Notes under the pieces: model-generated
What the model was told of the DNA's origin: nothing
Databases searched by the model: none
Seen by the model: the letters and a program-made list of their open reading frames with translations, nothing else
Program-made: the position numbers and the translations under genes
Source: Jutongia huaianensis
GTDB lineage: Bacteria; Bacillota; Clostridia; Lachnospirales; Lachnospiraceae
NCBI RefSeq assembly: GCF_014384985.1
Contig: NZ_JACRSX010000001.1
Coordinates: forward strand, 310,001 to 374,000
Direction: 5' to 3'
DNA length: 64,000 nt
Shown here: positions 28,052 through 35,827 of the stretch, piece by piece
How the letters are laid out: each line of letters starts with the position of its first letter
Position numbering within the stretch: the stretch's first letter is position 1

Positions 28052-28298
28052 ACCGTTCTGTGTCCGCTGTCTGATCCGGGAGATGACCGACCAGACAGCT
28101 ATGCAGCAGATCCTTTCCTATCAAAAGCAGATACCGGATCACGAAAAAACAGCCGCTCCTCTCTATGAGAAGCGGCTGTCTGTCTGCAAGGATTGTAAAT
28201 GGCTGCATATGGGTACCTGCCGGAAATGCGGCAGCTACGTGGAAGCAAGAGCCTTCCGCACGGACAATCACTGTCCGCTTGGCGAGCGGATGTGGTAA
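28041..28298 (+). CDS. DUF6171 family cysteine-rich protein
   Basis: The 85-residue protein starts MSAKPFCVRCLIREM and carries two more cysteine pairs (VCKDCKW, TCRKCGS) and a final NHCPLGERMW, forming likely zinc-binding sites. It fits the DUF6171 family of small Firmicute proteins. ATG 28041 lies inside the last 11 bases of the arabinofuranosidase gene, in another frame, so translation is probably coupled. A longer frame from 27909 would lie wholly within that gene and was rejected. Confidence 0.85.
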   Translation: MSAKPFCVRCLIREMTDQTAMQQILSYQKQIPDHEKTAAPLYEKRLSVCKDCKWLHMGTCRKCGSYVEARAFRTDNHCPLGERMW

Positions 28299-28313
28299 TA
28301 TCATGTTTTTGGT

Positions 28314-28886
28314 TTATTTTGCAATCCGCCTCATGAAATCCGACATCCGGCACACTCCGGCTGCCCCGGCATCCATGCACATCTGCTGGTTTTCATCACA
28401 GATGCCTCCCAGAGCATACACCGGAATCTTCACACTTTCACATACCTGACGCAGAAAGTATGTTCCACGGGGCGGTACCCCCTTTTTGCAATCTGTGGCA
28501 AAGACATGACCGGCAGTAATATAAGTTGCTCCCAGCTTTTGTGCCTCAACTGCCTCCTCTACTGAATGTGTCGATGCCCCAATCTCATCAAAGTACTCCT
28601 TGTCCCGGTCATCCAGAGACCGAAGCAGGGGCATTGGCAGATGAATCGCCCGCACCCCCAGCTTCTTTGCTGACTCCGGATAATAATGAAGTACACAGGA
28701 AACTTTCTCCTGCCGGCAGACCTTTAGCACCTTCTCTGCCAGTATCTCATACTGCTCCTGAGGCAGATCCTTCTCCCGCAAAATAATCTTCTCCGGATGA
28801 AGCCCTGCCACATAGCGGAGCTGTTCCAGAAAATCCCCCGTCACCAGATGGCGGTTTGTTATACAGATCTGTGGTATCTTACACAT
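28314..28886 (-). CDS. thiE: ThiE/TenI-like thiamine phosphate synthase family protein
   Basis: The 190-residue TIM-barrel protein resembles ThiE and TenI (GASTHSVEEAVEAQ, TAGHVFATDCKKG, YALGGI). ThiE joins the thiazole and pyrimidine phosphates; TenI is a thiazole tautomerase. The shorter length and the absence of the clear HVGQ-type diphosphate loop leave both possible. Its start overlaps the end of thiH by 8 bases, so it is the last gene of thiS-thiG-thiH-thiE. No other thiamine pyrimidine genes are in the window. Confidence 0.8.
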   Translation of the reverse strand: MCKIPQICITNRHLVTGDFLEQLRYVAGLHPEKIILREKDLPQEQYEILAEKVLKVCRQEKVSCVLHYYPESAKKLGVRAIHLPMPLLRSLDDRDKEYFDEIGASTHSVEEAVEAQKLGATYITAGHVFATDCKKGVPPRGTYFLRQVCESVKIPVYALGGICDENQQMCMDAGAAGVCRMSDFMRRIAK

Positions 28887-30129
28887 AAATATAATCGTTT
28901 AATACCGGCTGCAGTCCTTCTGACTCCATATCCTGATACATCTGGTCAAAGCTTCTGCCATCTGCAATCTCAAACTGCTCGTCTCCGGTATCCTCCTCAC
29001 TTTCTCCTGTATATTTTTCTTCGTGATCACCAATGCCGGTAGACACCCCTGCTGAAATCTTTGTTGCCGCGATCTTGGCAATACCGTCACGAAACGACTT
29101 CTCCTCGCGAGAGGACACCGTAATGCCCACATATGGCAGGAAAATACGATAGGCACAAAGCACCTGGCAAAGCTGTCTCTCATGAACATCCAGCGGATTG
29201 ATCTTATCATTATTGATGATCGGCCGCAGTCTCGGACAGGACAGAGAAAACTCTCCCTGAGGATATTTTCTCTGAAGATAATAAACGTGAAGTGCCGATG
29301 CCAGCGCATCCTTTCGAAAATCCGCCAGCCCCAGAAGTGCCGAAAAACCGACGCCACGCATACCGCCCATCAGGGCACGTTCCTGCGCCTCAAAGCGGTA
29401 CGGGAATACTCTCTTGTGCCCCATCAGATGAAGGGTCTCATATTTATCACTATCATAAGTCTCCTGGAATACCGTCACATAATCTGCTCCGCATTCATGA
29501 AGATAACGGTAATCCTCCGAATTCACCGGATAGATCTCCAGACCAACATTTCGGAAATATTCCTTCGCCATCTTGCAGGCCTCGCCAATATATTTCACAT
29601 CGCTTTTGACCGGACTCTCTCCGGTGAGCATCAAAATTTCTTCGATTCCGGAATCCGCAATAATCTTCATTTCCTTACGGATCTCATCTGCGCTCAGACG
29701 CTTTCGGTTAATGTCATTGTAGCAATTAAATCCACAGTATATACAATAATTTTCACAGTAATTGGCAATGTATAACGGCGTAAACAGATATACTGTGTTA
29801 CCAAAATGCTTGCTTGTCTCCCGCTTTGCCTTCTCTGCCATCTCCTCCAGAAACGGTTCCGCCGCCGGAGAAAGAAGTGCCTTAAAATCTTCTACACTAC
29901 AGCGGTCATTTTGCAGAGCCCGCCGCACGTCAACCGCAGTATATTTCGAATAGTCATAACTCTCCATCTGAGAAAGCACTTTCTCCCGGATCTCCGGAGA
30001 AATCTGCTCCATCCCCTCCATATACGCCATATGATCCGTACGGCTGGAAGGATCATTCTCCAGACGGTGCTTTTTTTCCAGAGCCTTTTCACTCAGTTTA
30101 TCCGAATCCACAAAAAAATCATTTTCCAT
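28879..30129 (-). CDS. thiH: ThiH, 2-iminoacetate synthase (tyrosine lyase)
   Basis: This radical SAM enzyme cleaves tyrosine to dehydroglycine for the thiazole ring, working with ThiG and ThiS. The cluster motif is CENYCIYCGF (about residue 115), followed by LTGESPVKSD and the HRVFPYRFEAQERAL-like region. The C-terminal third contains ISAGVSTGIGDHEEKYTG and an acidic insertion, making the protein 416 residues, longer than the usual 370. ATG 30129 (MENDFF) is chosen because GAGGAG lies 7 bases upstream; a frame five codons longer overlaps that site. Confidence 0.93.
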   Translation of the reverse strand: MENDFFVDSDKLSEKALEKKHRLENDPSSRTDHMAYMEGMEQISPEIREKVLSQMESYDYSKYTAVDVRRALQNDRCSVEDFKALLSPAAEPFLEEMAEKAKRETSKHFGNTVYLFTPLYIANYCENYCIYCGFNCYNDINRKRLSADEIRKEMKIIADSGIEEILMLTGESPVKSDVKYIGEACKMAKEYFRNVGLEIYPVNSEDYRYLHECGADYVTVFQETYDSDKYETLHLMGHKRVFPYRFEAQERALMGGMRGVGFSALLGLADFRKDALASALHVYYLQRKYPQGEFSLSCPRLRPIINNDKINPLDVHERQLCQVLCAYRIFLPYVGITVSSREEKSFRDGIAKIAATKISAGVSTGIGDHEEKYTGESEEDTGDEQFEIADGRSFDQMYQDMESEGLQPVLNDYIYV

Positions 30130-30167
30130 GTTGTTACTCCTCATCTCTTTATTCGAAGTTCTTTACA

Positions 30168-30938
30168 TTAGTCGCGTAAAAATCCCGTCAACGGATCCGA
30201 TGCGGATGCTCCCCGCTCCAGCACTCTGCCAAGACCTGCCAGATATGCCGCACGGCCTGCGTTGATGGCATCCTTAAAGGCCCCCGCCATTGCCGCCACA
30301 TCACCGGCTGTCGCAATCGCTGTATTGGCCATCACAGCAGCGGCTCCCATCTCCATGCACTCGCACGCCTGGGACGGACGACCGATTCCGGCATCCACAA
30401 TGATCGGCAGATCAATCTCATCCACCAGAATCTGAATAAACTCCTTCGTTGCCAATCCCTTGTTAGAACCGATCGGAGAAGCTAACGGCATCACAGCAGC
30501 AGCTCCGGCATTGACCAGATCTCTTGCCGCATACAGATCCGGATACATATACGGAAGCACCACAAAGCCCTCCTTGGCAAGCTGCTCTGTCGCCTTGACC
30601 GTCTCTGCATTATCCGGCAGTAAATACTTGCTGTCACGCATAATCTCAATCTTTACAAAATCACCACAGCCCAGCTCTCTTGCCATTCGTGCAATGCGGA
30701 CTGCCTCCCTGGCATCCCTTGCCCCGGAAGTATTCGGCAGCAGTGTCACATTGTCGGGAATATAATCGAGAATATTCTCACTCTGCCGGGTATTGGTACG
30801 GCGCACCGCCAGCGTAATGATCTCTGCCTGCGCATTCTCTACTGCCGCCTTGATCAACTCCATAGAATATTTTCCAGATCCCAGAATAAAACGGGATGAA
30901 AATTCCTTGCCACCTAATGTAAATGTATCCTTGTTCAT
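30168..30938 (-). CDS. thiG: ThiG, thiazole synthase
   Basis: The 256-residue TIM-barrel enzyme forms the thiazole phosphate from deoxyxylulose phosphate, ThiS thiocarboxylate and dehydroglycine. The FKDAIN and [14 protein letters not shown] regions are typical, and the product length is normal. Its ATG overlaps the thiS stop (ATGA), showing coupling, and thiH follows 38 bases later. Confidence 0.95.
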   Translation of the reverse strand: MNKDTFTLGGKEFSSRFILGSGKYSMELIKAAVENAQAEIITLAVRRTNTRQSENILDYIPDNVTLLPNTSGARDAREAVRIARMARELGCGDFVKIEIMRDSKYLLPDNAETVKATEQLAKEGFVVLPYMYPDLYAARDLVNAGAAAVMPLASPIGSNKGLATKEFIQILVDEIDLPIIVDAGIGRPSQACECMEMGAAAVMANTAIATAGDVAAMAGAFKDAINAGRAAYLAGLGRVLERGASASDPLTGFLRD

Positions 30939-31135
30939 CTTGCTCCTCCTCCCATAAACATCACAATTTCAACAACATCTCCGTCATGAAAAACCGTCTC
31001 CGGAAACTTCTCTCTCGGAACCATTTCCTCATTTAACTCCACCGCCACCATTTCCGGCCGGTGTCCCTGCTCCTCCAAAAGCTCTAACAGCTTCTTTTCC
31101 TGATAATCATACTTCTGTCCATTAACTTTAATCAT
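30935..31135 (-). CDS. thiS: ThiS, sulfur carrier protein
   Basis: The 66-residue ubiquitin-like protein ([11 protein letters not shown] ... [11 protein letters not shown]) is the sulfur carrier for thiazole synthesis. ThiS normally ends in Gly-Gly, the residue thiocarboxylated after adenylation by ThiF. Here two residues (Ala-Arg) follow GGG, so either they are removed or the activation differs. AAAGGAG lies 7 bases before ATG 31135. The stop overlaps the thiG start. No thiF gene is in the cluster. Confidence 0.9.
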   Translation of the reverse strand: MIKVNGQKYDYQEKKLLELLEEQGHRPEMVAVELNEEMVPREKFPETVFHDGDVVEIVMFMGGGAR

Positions 31136-31167
31136 GTCCGGACTCCTTTCTGTCGTATAGGCCGCCA

Positions 31168-31267
31168 ATAAAAAAGGGCAAAACCAGCGTTTTGCCCTCC
31201 AAGAATTGCTTCGCAATTCTCGTTGGCATCACACCACGTTTCGAGCACTTTCCTAATACATAAAAAA
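31168..31267 (-). repeat. Two-copy structured intergenic element, copy 1 (upstream of thiS)
   Basis: Read on the minus strand, this region ends with a hairpin AGAATTGC-GAA-GCAATTCT and then an intrinsic terminator GGGCAAAA-CGCTGG-TTTTGCCC plus T run, just before the thiS ribosome site. Its first 60 bases (31168-31227) are identical to 53122-53181 upstream of infC, and the rest is similar (GGAAA, TGCTCG, ACGAG pairing). It could be an attenuator or a dispersed structured RNA. Confidence 0.75.
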
Positions 31268-31312
31268 GGTACACGAGAAAGACACCCGCGGTGGTGTCCC
31301 CCTTCGTGTACC
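31262..31312 (-). terminator. Strong hairpin terminator downstream of the WYL fragment
   Basis: On the minus strand, the arms GGTACACGAAGGGGGACACC and GGGTGTCTTTCTCGTGTACC enclose a CCGC loop and are followed by seven T. It follows the WYL fragment and precedes the structured element and thiS. Confidence 0.8.
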
Positions 31313-31384
31313 AAAATCCGGTCAGCACTCTGTTTCAAAGGATAACATGAGACTCCGGAAATGTCAAATAATAATTCTAATCTT

Positions 31385-31813
31385 TTATGAGGGTTCCTTT
31401 CCGTACATCTCCATTAATGACTGCACTCTTTCCTGCATCATTTGCAATACATTCTCCGGTCCGACAATTTTGATATCGTCTCCAAGTCCGATCAGCCACC
31501 CCAAAAAATTATTGCTGACAACCACATTAATTGTCGCCCGAAAATGTTCCTCATCCACCTTGCAGAGCCGTGTTTCTGTACCAAAACGATCCATAATAAT
31601 TCCTATCGATTGATTCTGGCATAAAAGCTCTACCGTCTGCTCCTGACCACTAAACATTCCAAAATGCATATTGGTATATTTTGAAACATCCACCTGACGA
31701 AATACGTTTTCTCCCTCCCGCTTTTGTTCCATCATCCGGATATTCCGCATCTTATCCACACGGAAATGCTTAATCTTTTGCGACGAACTGTCATAACCGA
31801 TCAGGTAAGGAAA
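31385..31813 (-). pseudogene. WYL-domain transcriptional regulator, C-terminal fragment
   Basis: About 142 residues are readable from the CRISPR repeat edge to the TAA at 31385-31387, starting PYLIGYDSSSQ and continuing FRVDKMRNIRMMEQ, the pattern of a WYL domain plus C-terminal extension. The N-terminal helix-turn-helix and most of the WYL core are missing: the reading frame meets a TGA inside the first repeat. It is either a genuine deletion scar or an assembly join. WYL regulators often sense ligands or control defence loci, but no such link can be made for a fragment. Confidence 0.8.
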
Positions 31814-31979
31814 GTTTCAATCCCCTATGGATTAACACTGCTCTCAAACTTAAATCACGGAAGGATCGCAATAAACCAGTTTCAATCCCCTATGGATTAA
31901 CACTGCTCTCAAACCAGGAGACAGGAAATGGACAAGGGTACCAGTTTCAATCCCCTATGGATTAACACTGCTCTCAAAC
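31814..31979. CRISPR. Type II CRISPR array, three repeats and two spacers
   Basis: Three identical 36-base repeats lie at 31814-31849, 31879-31914 and 31944-31979, separated by two 29-base spacers (31850-31878, 31915-31943). In crRNA orientation (minus strand) the repeat begins GTTTGAGAGCAGTG and ends GGGGATTGAAAC, and it pairs with the anti-repeat of the tracrRNA at 35001. The array is bounded by the WYL fragment on the left and cas9 on the right; no leader and no cas1, cas2 or csn2 gene is present. No spacer match within the window was noticed. Confidence 0.95.
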
Positions 31980-34965
31980 AGAGATCGAAAAAATACTCCT
32001 GCAACCCTGCTTTTACATATACAACCTCCGTTTCCGGAAACATCGTTTTCAAAATTTCAGCCACAGCCTTTGTGGATTGTCTTGTTTCTACTAACTGACG
32101 ATTCACAAAACCTTGTTTTTCCTCATCTGTAAATGGTGTTTTTCTTGTTAAGCGGTTATATTTTTCCTCAGAGATTAACCCCTCTTTTCTATAGTGCTTC
32201 CAAATTGATGACATTTTATCCCGGATATCCTTGTTTATTGGATAATTATCTGACTTTTCCCCATTTAGTTTCGATTTCACCAATACTTTATTATTCAAGC
32301 TGTCATCTTTCACATACGCCTGAGGATAAATATGGTCAACATTGACATATGCATCTGATTTCAGTTTGGTAATGTCAATCGGATCTCCCGAATACATACA
32401 TATTCCTAATTGCATAAAATATAAGAACAATACTTCACTCTGCAGCTCATTGTCTGTCTTTTTATCCAACTCGCCAAGAAGTTCGGAGATTTCTTTTGAT
32501 ATTTCTCTTACCTCCTGTTTGTCCATATGCTTATACAATTCCTTAATTTTATCACGGCGTGAAACTGTTCTTTTTCCCTTTTCACCACCCCCGCGTGCCA
32601 TCTCGACAAATATCTTCCGTGGTGCATTCTGACATGCTTTTGTAACATCACCTATAATATCCAATGTTCTATAAATCGGGCGTTTCACTGCATTCGAAAC
32701 ATACATATCCGATAATATCTGTTCCACACTTGCCGGATGTTCACTATAATAATCTTCCCTTTCCCTTTCAAGCACATCCCTAATCGTATAGTGATCAGAA
32801 AAAATAATCTGCATTAAGTTGTCATTTGTTTCCCACATAATCTGTATGACGCTTAAAATTTCTCCCGTTTCCTTTACAACCCCCTTAATCCCCGTCAAAA
32901 ATTTTTCCGATAATCTTCCAAAATCCTTATATTTCAATTTTGAAATATAACGTCTATCTTCCTCTGAAATATTAGGATAATTTTCTTCTAAATATTTATT
33001 AATTCTTTTTTTGTCTTCCGTATAAGTAAGACGTTTAATGATTTTCTCCACATCCTCCTCATTGACAGTTTTATTTTCCAACATTCTTCGAAAATCATGA
33101 TATGACTTCAAAGATGATTTTACAGAAATATCAAGCCCCGTTATCTCATCTGAATCACTCATATAGTTATTGCTGACCAAAAAATCTCTAATCCTCTTAA
33201 CGGTAACTTTTTTATTCCTTTTAAAAAGACCGAATATTTCTTTTTTACAATCTACTGTGATTCTTTGACCATTTATTTTAATATTGTTAATTTCATTTAA
33301 CACCTCATACTTGCAGTATAATAGAGAATATTTCGGCAACACATCCTCTCCCGGCAGGTAACTACACTGATTTGTCATTTTGTCAATAAAGGCCTGTTCA
33401 CTTGCATCAAGATCAATTTTTTCTTCATAATTCCATGGATAAATACGTCCTTGGGCCTTTCTCTTAATCCAGGCAAATGAATTATCCTCTTTATGATCTC
33501 TATGTAACGGTCCTACATAATAAGGGATACGAAACTCCATAATAGAGAGCAGTTTTTCCTTCGTGATATATCCTTCACTATCCTTTTCATTGATAAATGG
33601 AAGATATGACGATACTTTTTCTAAAAGTCGAGCAAGCTCAAAATAATATAACTGATACGGAATCACACGATTGTCCGTATTAACCTGTTTTGGCATGAAT
33701 GTTCCAAGTTCCAAGCGCTTCCCCATATCCTCATAAAATTCTTTATCTTCCATTTCACACTTAATATCCTTTACAATTTTTCGTATATAAGTGCAAAAAT
33801 CTTCTTGCGAAGCTTTTCTCTTCGGTCGTTTTTCCCCCTCATCAAGATTCAGAGAATTAAAATTATACGAATACGCCACATAATTGTTATCGCCTGCATC
33901 ACGGAAAATTTCATTGTATTTATCCGGGCAATATTTTCTTATAAATGCTTTGAGTCCCGCTAAATCTTTTTTATGCTGTTCATACACTTCTATTTTGGCC
34001 TTTGAAATATAGACCTGTCCCTGTGATGCCTCGTATAATACAGCCCAGTCATATACAGCTCTGATCTTTAACAAATATTCCGCATATTCGTCTAATTCTG
34101 TTAAAATTTGTTCAAACTCATCTTCATTCTTTTTAAAGCTAATACTAATTTTATCCTGAAATTCAGCCTGCACAAAAAGTTTGTCCGCTGTAACCGTTCC
34201 TCCGGAAAGCAAAGTGATGACCGAATTTGTTCCCAATTTATCATTCTCTTCTGTTCCTTCAGAAGTCTTTTTATTAGAATTATTTTTAAACAATTCATCT
34301 TTAAATGCTTTTTCTTTATCCTTTACCCCACATTTTTTTAATAAAATATTTTTAAATGTTTCCTCCTCATCAACCCAAGGTATGTCCTGCCCAATACTAT
34401 GATACATCTCCTTAAATGCATTATACGAAGTTGAAAAATCTAATACCTTTTCTACATTTGTTTTTTCAACATCACTCAAAAAATGACCTCTGTGTGCAAC
34501 AAGCCATGCCACAGCAAGATAAACCAATCGGACATCGTGTGGATTTTCGTCATCAATCAGATCCATGATAAGATGATGTATCGTTGGATATTTTAAATAA
34601 TATTCTTTGTCAGTGTATCCGTTGTCATTAAACAATATAAATGGATCATTCCCGTTTGCATCTTCACGATACAGAGCACTTTCCTTTATGCGAAGAAAAA
34701 ATCTGCTATCAACTTTTTCAATCTCGTGGGCAAATATTTCCTGAACAAAACGTACTCTCTGCTGTCGTCTGTTCAATCTCCTTCTGGCCGTTCTAAATCC
34801 GCGTCTTTCCGCACACTGGCTGCCTTCCTCAAATACATGCGATCCCCACATTGGCTCTCCGTGGTATTTTAAAATTTTATACTGCGGATCAGTAACTGCA
34901 TATCCCACAGAATTTGTTCCAATATCAAGTCCTAAATAATATTCCTCAATTGTTCTTTTTTTCAT
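31909..34965 (-). CDS. cas9: Cas9, C-terminally truncated and fused into the CRISPR array
   Basis: The N-terminal 988 residues are a clear Cas9: RuvC-I with catalytic Asp14 (LGLDIGTNS), the arginine-rich bridge helix (RGFRTARRRLNRR), RuvC-II with Glu788 (VEMARGG) and the HNH domain with His878 (VDHIYPQ). The protein then reaches QLVETRQSTKAVAEIL and VVYVKAGL, where other Cas9s continue into VSDFR and the RuvC-III His/Asp motif. Instead about 30 foreign residues follow; residues 996-1007 are encoded by CRISPR repeat 3, and the TGA lies in repeat 2. RuvC-III and the PAM-interacting domain (about 350 residues) are missing. AAGGAG precedes the ATG. Confidence 0.95.
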   Translation of the reverse strand: MKKRTIEEYYLGLDIGTNSVGYAVTDPQYKILKYHGEPMWGSHVFEEGSQCAERRGFRTARRRLNRRQQRVRFVQEIFAHEIEKVDSRFFLRIKESALYREDANGNDPFILFNDNGYTDKEYYLKYPTIHHLIMDLIDDENPHDVRLVYLAVAWLVAHRGHFLSDVEKTNVEKVLDFSTSYNAFKEMYHSIGQDIPWVDEEETFKNILLKKCGVKDKEKAFKDELFKNNSNKKTSEGTEENDKLGTNSVITLLSGGTVTADKLFVQAEFQDKISISFKKNEDEFEQILTELDEYAEYLLKIRAVYDWAVLYEASQGQVYISKAKIEVYEQHKKDLAGLKAFIRKYCPDKYNEIFRDAGDNNYVAYSYNFNSLNLDEGEKRPKRKASQEDFCTYIRKIVKDIKCEMEDKEFYEDMGKRLELGTFMPKQVNTDNRVIPYQLYYFELARLLEKVSSYLPFINEKDSEGYITKEKLLSIMEFRIPYYVGPLHRDHKEDNSFAWIKRKAQGRIYPWNYEEKIDLDASEQAFIDKMTNQCSYLPGEDVLPKYSLLYCKYEVLNEINNIKINGQRITVDCKKEIFGLFKRNKKVTVKRIRDFLVSNNYMSDSDEITGLDISVKSSLKSYHDFRRMLENKTVNEEDVEKIIKRLTYTEDKKRINKYLEENYPNISEEDRRYISKLKYKDFGRLSEKFLTGIKGVVKETGEILSVIQIMWETNDNLMQIIFSDHYTIRDVLEREREDYYSEHPASVEQILSDMYVSNAVKRPIYRTLDIIGDVTKACQNAPRKIFVEMARGGGEKGKRTVSRRDKIKELYKHMDKQEVREISKEISELLGELDKKTDNELQSEVLFLYFMQLGICMYSGDPIDITKLKSDAYVNVDHIYPQAYVKDDSLNNKVLVKSKLNGEKSDNYPINKDIRDKMSSIWKHYRKEGLISEEKYNRLTRKTPFTDEEKQGFVNRQLVETRQSTKAVAEILKTMFPETEVVYVKAGLQEYFFDLCLRAVLIHRGLKLVPLSISCLLV

Positions 34966-34994
34966 TTGACATTCTCCTTCATATGTGCTATTCT
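34966..34994 (+). promoter_or_regulatory. tracrRNA promoter overlapping the cas9 start
   Basis: TTGACA (34966-34971), a 17-base spacer and TATTCT (34989-34994). The predicted start, about 35001, falls exactly on the first base of the anti-repeat. The -35 box abuts the cas9 start codon and the spacer covers the cas9 ribosome site, so transcription of the two is divergent and could interfere. Confidence 0.85.
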
Positions 34995-35000
34995 AACAAT

Positions 35001-35118
35001 GTCAATCCCCTATGGATTAACACTGCGAGTTCAAATAACGTTATCGCAACGAAATCGCCGTATATCGGTTGCACAGTGTGTGCATTTATTTAAATAAGCC
35101 ATTATGGCTTATTTTTTT
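35001..35118 (+). ncRNA. tracrRNA of the type II CRISPR system
   Basis: The 5' part (35001-35034) is an anti-repeat: it matches the complement of the crRNA repeat for 24 bases, then a small mismatch bulge (GAG opposite GAG), then a six-base lower stem (TTCAAAT). It is followed by a nexus-type region with small hairpins (ATCGC...CGAT) and an intrinsic terminator, AATAAGCC-ATTAT-GGCTTATT plus T run (35093-35118). Promoter, anti-repeat, folds and terminator are all present, so the RNA looks functional even though cas9 is truncated. Confidence 0.9.
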
Positions 35119-35347
35119 ATCCCGATTATATATGTTATAAGAAAGTAAATTCATTATACCAAATCTAAAATTCTATATCAATTATTTTTTCTCAAAAATT
35201 AATTCTATCACTTCTATAGTCCAAAAGTTTGTACAGGAAACTATCATTATATCCTTCATGTTTTCTTCCAGCAATCCTACTCCTTGTAAATGATTCAGCC
35301 AATGAAAATGTATCATTGGCTGCTATCCACCACTCTCACTCCCACCA
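35119..35347. other. AT-rich spacer, no gene seen
   Basis: About 230 bases, very AT-rich on the left. The only structure seen is a 10-bp hairpin CAGCCAATGA / TCATTGGCTG (35296-35322) downstream of the acidic EF-hand gene, which may act as a weak terminator for it. Candidate cas9 promoter elements must lie here or in the tracrRNA region, but none is clear. Confidence 0.5.
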
Positions 35348-35647
35348 TCAAAACTCAAACTCCTCCGGATCCAGTCCAGCCTCTTCCAGCACCTCTCTCC
35401 TTTCATCCTCGTCCATAAACTCTAAATCCTCCCGGAAAAGTCCGGCCGATTCTAACTCAAAATCGCTGTCCTCCTCCGAATCTTCGTCGAAATCATCATG
35501 ATCCTCCCATTCAATTCCACCAAAGTCTCCGTCATCGCCAAAAAGAGCATTGTGTTCCTCCCTGCTGCCACAAAGCATCTCCTCTCCCCAAAACTCTTCT
35601 GCCGGATCTACTGTTCCATTTCCATCAAAGTCCATGCAATCATCCAT
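35348..35647 (-). CDS. Small acidic protein with one canonical EF-hand loop
   Basis: This 99-residue protein is strongly acidic (about 35 Asp/Glu). Residues 6-17, DFDGNGTVDPAE, form a perfect 12-residue EF-hand loop: Asp, Asp, Asn, Thr, Asp and Glu at positions 1, 3, 5, 7, 9 and 12. The rest is Glu/Asp-rich with EFWGEEM and FMDEDERREVLEEAGL helices. No signal peptide. No family is recognised; it may bind calcium. It stands alone between the tracrRNA region and the bile salt hydrolase gene. Confidence 0.75.
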   Translation of the reverse strand: MDDCMDFDGNGTVDPAEEFWGEEMLCGSREEHNALFGDDGDFGGIEWEDHDDFDEDSEEDSDFELESAGLFREDLEFMDEDERREVLEEAGLDPEEFEF

Positions 35648-35827
35648 AATAATTTTCCCTTCTGTAATGCGTTTGCTATTTCTCCAACTGTATTTCCATT
35701 ATATCACACACATAGTCCATTAAACAGTACTACAAACGAAAAAATAAAGAAGAGAAAATCCCTGTACTTTGCCCATTCGCATAGATTTTCTCTTCTTCCG
35801 AACATATTTTCTGCCATATGTTTCCTA

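Noticed and set aside
31262..31312. ACCGCGG inside a hairpin, suggesting a T-box terminator
   Set aside because: The full T-box antiterminator AGGGTGGNACCGCG is not present and no stem I or specifier loop is upstream; it is read as an ordinary terminator.
31136..31384. Possible TPP riboswitch before the thiS operon
   Set aside because: None of the conserved TPP motifs (CTGAGA, ACCTGATCTGG-type) is present; the region holds terminator hairpins and the shared element instead.
31850..31943. Spacers matching other places in this window
   Set aside because: No match on either strand was noticed by eye; a full search against phage and plasmid collections was not possible.
35001..35034. Apparent fourth, degenerate CRISPR repeat
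   Set aside because: It lies apart from the array, follows a promoter and is followed by hairpins and a terminator, so it is the tracrRNA anti-repeat.
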